From: Gammaproteobacteria bacterium
Lineage (GTDB): Bacteria > Pseudomonadota > Gammaproteobacteria > Pseudomonadales > Pseudohongiellaceae
Direction: 5' to 3'
Length of the DNA: 7,904 nt
NCBI GenBank assembly: GCA_016762975.1
Contig: JAESUV010000197.1
Coordinates: 25,445 to 33,348, forward strand
This document shows, one piece after another, positions 7,095-7,904 of the stretch. The position numbers and the translations under genes were made by a program. Within the stretch, counting starts at the first letter, position 1, and the number at the start of each line of letters is the position of its first letter. The notes under the pieces are model-generated. The model saw only the letters and a program-made list of their open reading frames with translations, made no database searches and was not told the DNA's origin.

Positions 7095-7108
7095 GGAGCC
7101 TTAGCTCC
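7095..7108 (+). other. Small hairpin in the 5' leader
   Basis: GGAGC (7095-7099) and GCTCC (7104-7108) form a 5-bp GC-rich stem with a CTTA loop, about 37 bases before the ATG at 7146. GGAG would be a strong ribosome-site sequence but is far from the start and lies in the stem. The hairpin may only affect mRNA stability. Confidence 0.25.
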
Positions 7109-7145
7109 CTGTGAACACCCGTTTAGTAACAGAGTGAGAATCGCC

Positions 7146-7382
7146 ATGACAGAACTACAGTGGGATGATTCAATCGACGACTCGAAAGAGTATTTTAATA
7201 CGGCTGTAGCACTGCCTGTTGACCGGGCAAATAGGGTCGGAGAAGTGTCGATAAAGGCAATTTCGCCAAAGACTCAATTTACCGATCTACGCCGGCGTAT
7301 CGAAGAACGTTTAGACAGCAAACGCATCGAACATGAGTTTGAATTCGATGATCTGGATGGCCTTCTCGACACCATGAGCTAG
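7146..7382 (+). CDS. Small acidic hypothetical protein, possibly PA3496-like
   Basis: A 78-residue soluble acidic protein without a signal peptide or membrane segment. The N-terminal third is rich in Asp/Glu (WDDSIDDSKEY, 6-16). Residues 47-63 (TDLRRRIEERLDSKRIEHE is the core at 46-64) form a charged, probably helical stretch, followed by an acidic tail FDDLDGLLD. The helix plus acidic tail recall small Pseudomonas proteins of the PA3496 type, annotated as putative envelope-integrity proteins, but this resemblance is from memory of the pattern and is weak. The ATG at 7146 is preferred to a GTG at 7134 because the purine-rich GAGTGAGA (7133-7140) then sits at a usable ribosome-site distance. 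It has its own promoter and lies 184 bases before the Anbu gene. No function is assigned. Confidence 0.65.
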   Translation: MTELQWDDSIDDSKEYFNTAVALPVDRANRVGEVSIKAISPKTQFTDLRRRIEERLDSKRIEHEFEFDDLDGLLDTMS

Positions 7383-7390
7383 GCTCGAAT

Positions 7391-7419
7391 GCCGCCAGAA
7401 ACCCCCTGTTACCGGCGGC
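7391..7419 (+). terminator. GC-rich stem-loop after the small acidic protein gene
   Basis: GCCGCC (7391-7396) and GGCGGC (7414-7419) form a perfect 6-bp all-GC stem 8 bases after the stop codon, with a 17-base loop. The position and stem suit a transcript 3' end, but there is no T-run after it, so it may be a stability hairpin or depend on Rho rather than being a classical intrinsic terminator. Confidence 0.35.
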
Positions 7420-7449
7420 CTTGCCTGAATTGACTACCGCTAGACTAAA

Positions 7450-7480
7450 GTCAAATGCTGTCAATTTCATGGCATTTGAC
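7450..7480. repeat. Perfect 9-bp inverted repeat upstream of the Anbu gene
   Basis: GTCAAATGC (7450-7458) and GCATTTGAC (7472-7480) are exact reverse complements separated by 13 bases, with the right arm ending 86 bases before the Anbu start. The arm centres are 22 bases apart, about two helical turns, as for a dimeric or tetrameric regulator. It could instead be an RNA hairpin, but no T-run follows on either side. Confidence 0.45.
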
Positions 7481-7566
7481 GTTGCCAAGATTCCTCCAAA
7501 AACCGCTACCCACTCAGTAACATAATGAGTATGATTGGGCGCTCGTTTGATCAGAATTATTAGAAA

Positions 7567-7904
7567 ATGACTTATTGTGTAGCAATATCAGTGAATGCCG
7601 GCATAGTGTTTTGCTCCGATTCACTCACCAACGCCGGTATCGATCAGGTGTCTACCTACAGCAAAATGTTTCACTTCGGCAGCGACGGTGATCGACAAAT
7701 CGTCATCCTCTGCGCAGGAAATCTAGCCACAACTCAGGCCACAATCGCTACCGCTAGGTCGGACATTAAGAAGGGGGCTGAGGTAAATCTTCTGAACATA
7801 GAAACCCTAGAAGAGGCGGCCGACTACATCGGAGATATTTCCAGAGAGCAGCAAGAAAAGCGCACGATCGAAGGCAAGAAATTTGAGGCCAGTTTTATTA
7901 TTGG
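7567..7904 (+). CDS. Anbu proteasome-type peptidase, 3' end missing
   Basis: The first 112 codons of a protein that continues beyond the window. It begins MTYCVAISVNAGIVFCSDSL, the pattern of Anbu (ancestral beta subunit, COG3484), a bacterial Ntn-hydrolase related to HslV and proteasome beta subunits. After removal of Met the second residue becomes the nucleophile Thr1. Asp17 is present at the expected position (CSDS), and Lys32 in STYSKMF fits the catalytic lysine. CAGNLATTQA, about 50 residues in, also matches the family. Anbu rings are cytosolic, and their physiological substrates are not established. In many proteobacteria Anbu sits in a cluster with a transglutaminase-like protein, an ATP-grasp protein and an alpha-E protein; such partners would lie to the right here. 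The ATG at 7567 is fixed by the conserved Met-Thr start even though no good ribosome site precedes it. Confidence 0.87.
   Translation, partial: MTYCVAISVNAGIVFCSDSLTNAGIDQVSTYSKMFHFGSDGDRQIVILCAGNLATTQATIATARSDIKKGAEVNLLNIETLEEAADYIGDISREQQEKRTIEGKKFEASFII

Noticed and set aside
7470..7485. Sigma54 (-24/-12) promoter upstream of the Anbu gene: TGGCAT...TTGC
   Set aside because: There are 11 bases between GG (7471-7472) and GC (7484-7485), while sigma54 sites need 10 almost without exception. The match also overlaps the inverted repeat.

Overview
This looks like chromosomal DNA of a gammaproteobacterium with moderate GC content, plausibly a marine relative of Pseudomonas or the Cellvibrionales/OM60 group. 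That placement is an inference. It rests on the holD-like/rimI gene order, a psi-type clamp-loader protein with a long linker, a free-standing topoisomerase-type zinc-ribbon protein and an Anbu-type protease. No rRNA, tRNA, CRISPR array, insertion sequence or phage gene is visible, and every gap between genes is under 200 bases.

Layout from left to right. (1) 1-657, +: the 3' part of a conserved protein with a lysozyme-like EG...GIGH signature, cut by the window edge. (2) 814-1890, +: hisC, a histidinol-phosphate aminotransferase with all expected PLP-site residues. (3) 2016-2704, +: a two-gene unit of a three-finger C4 zinc-ribbon protein and a small two-helix membrane protein, whose stop and start overlap as TTGA. 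(4) 4073-2733, -: a HolD-like clamp-loader psi protein followed by rimI, converging on unit 3 and preceded by a good sigma70-type promoter. (5) 4240-6971, +: a zinc-free quinone oxidoreductase-type enzyme overlapping an acyl-CoA synthetase through GTGA, divergent from unit 4. (6) 7146-7382, +: a small acidic protein with its own promoter. (7) 7567-7904, +: the first 112 codons of an Anbu (proteasome/HslV-like) peptidase, cut by the window end.

Most of the window is core or common metabolism: histidine synthesis, ribosomal protein modification, DNA replication and acyl-CoA activation. The least understood parts are the Anbu gene with a perfect inverted repeat upstream, the zinc-ribbon/membrane protein pair, the lysozyme-like fragment and the small acidic protein. 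I did not find convincing evidence for a wholly new system inside these 7.9 kb. Any Anbu-associated cluster would lie beyond the right edge.
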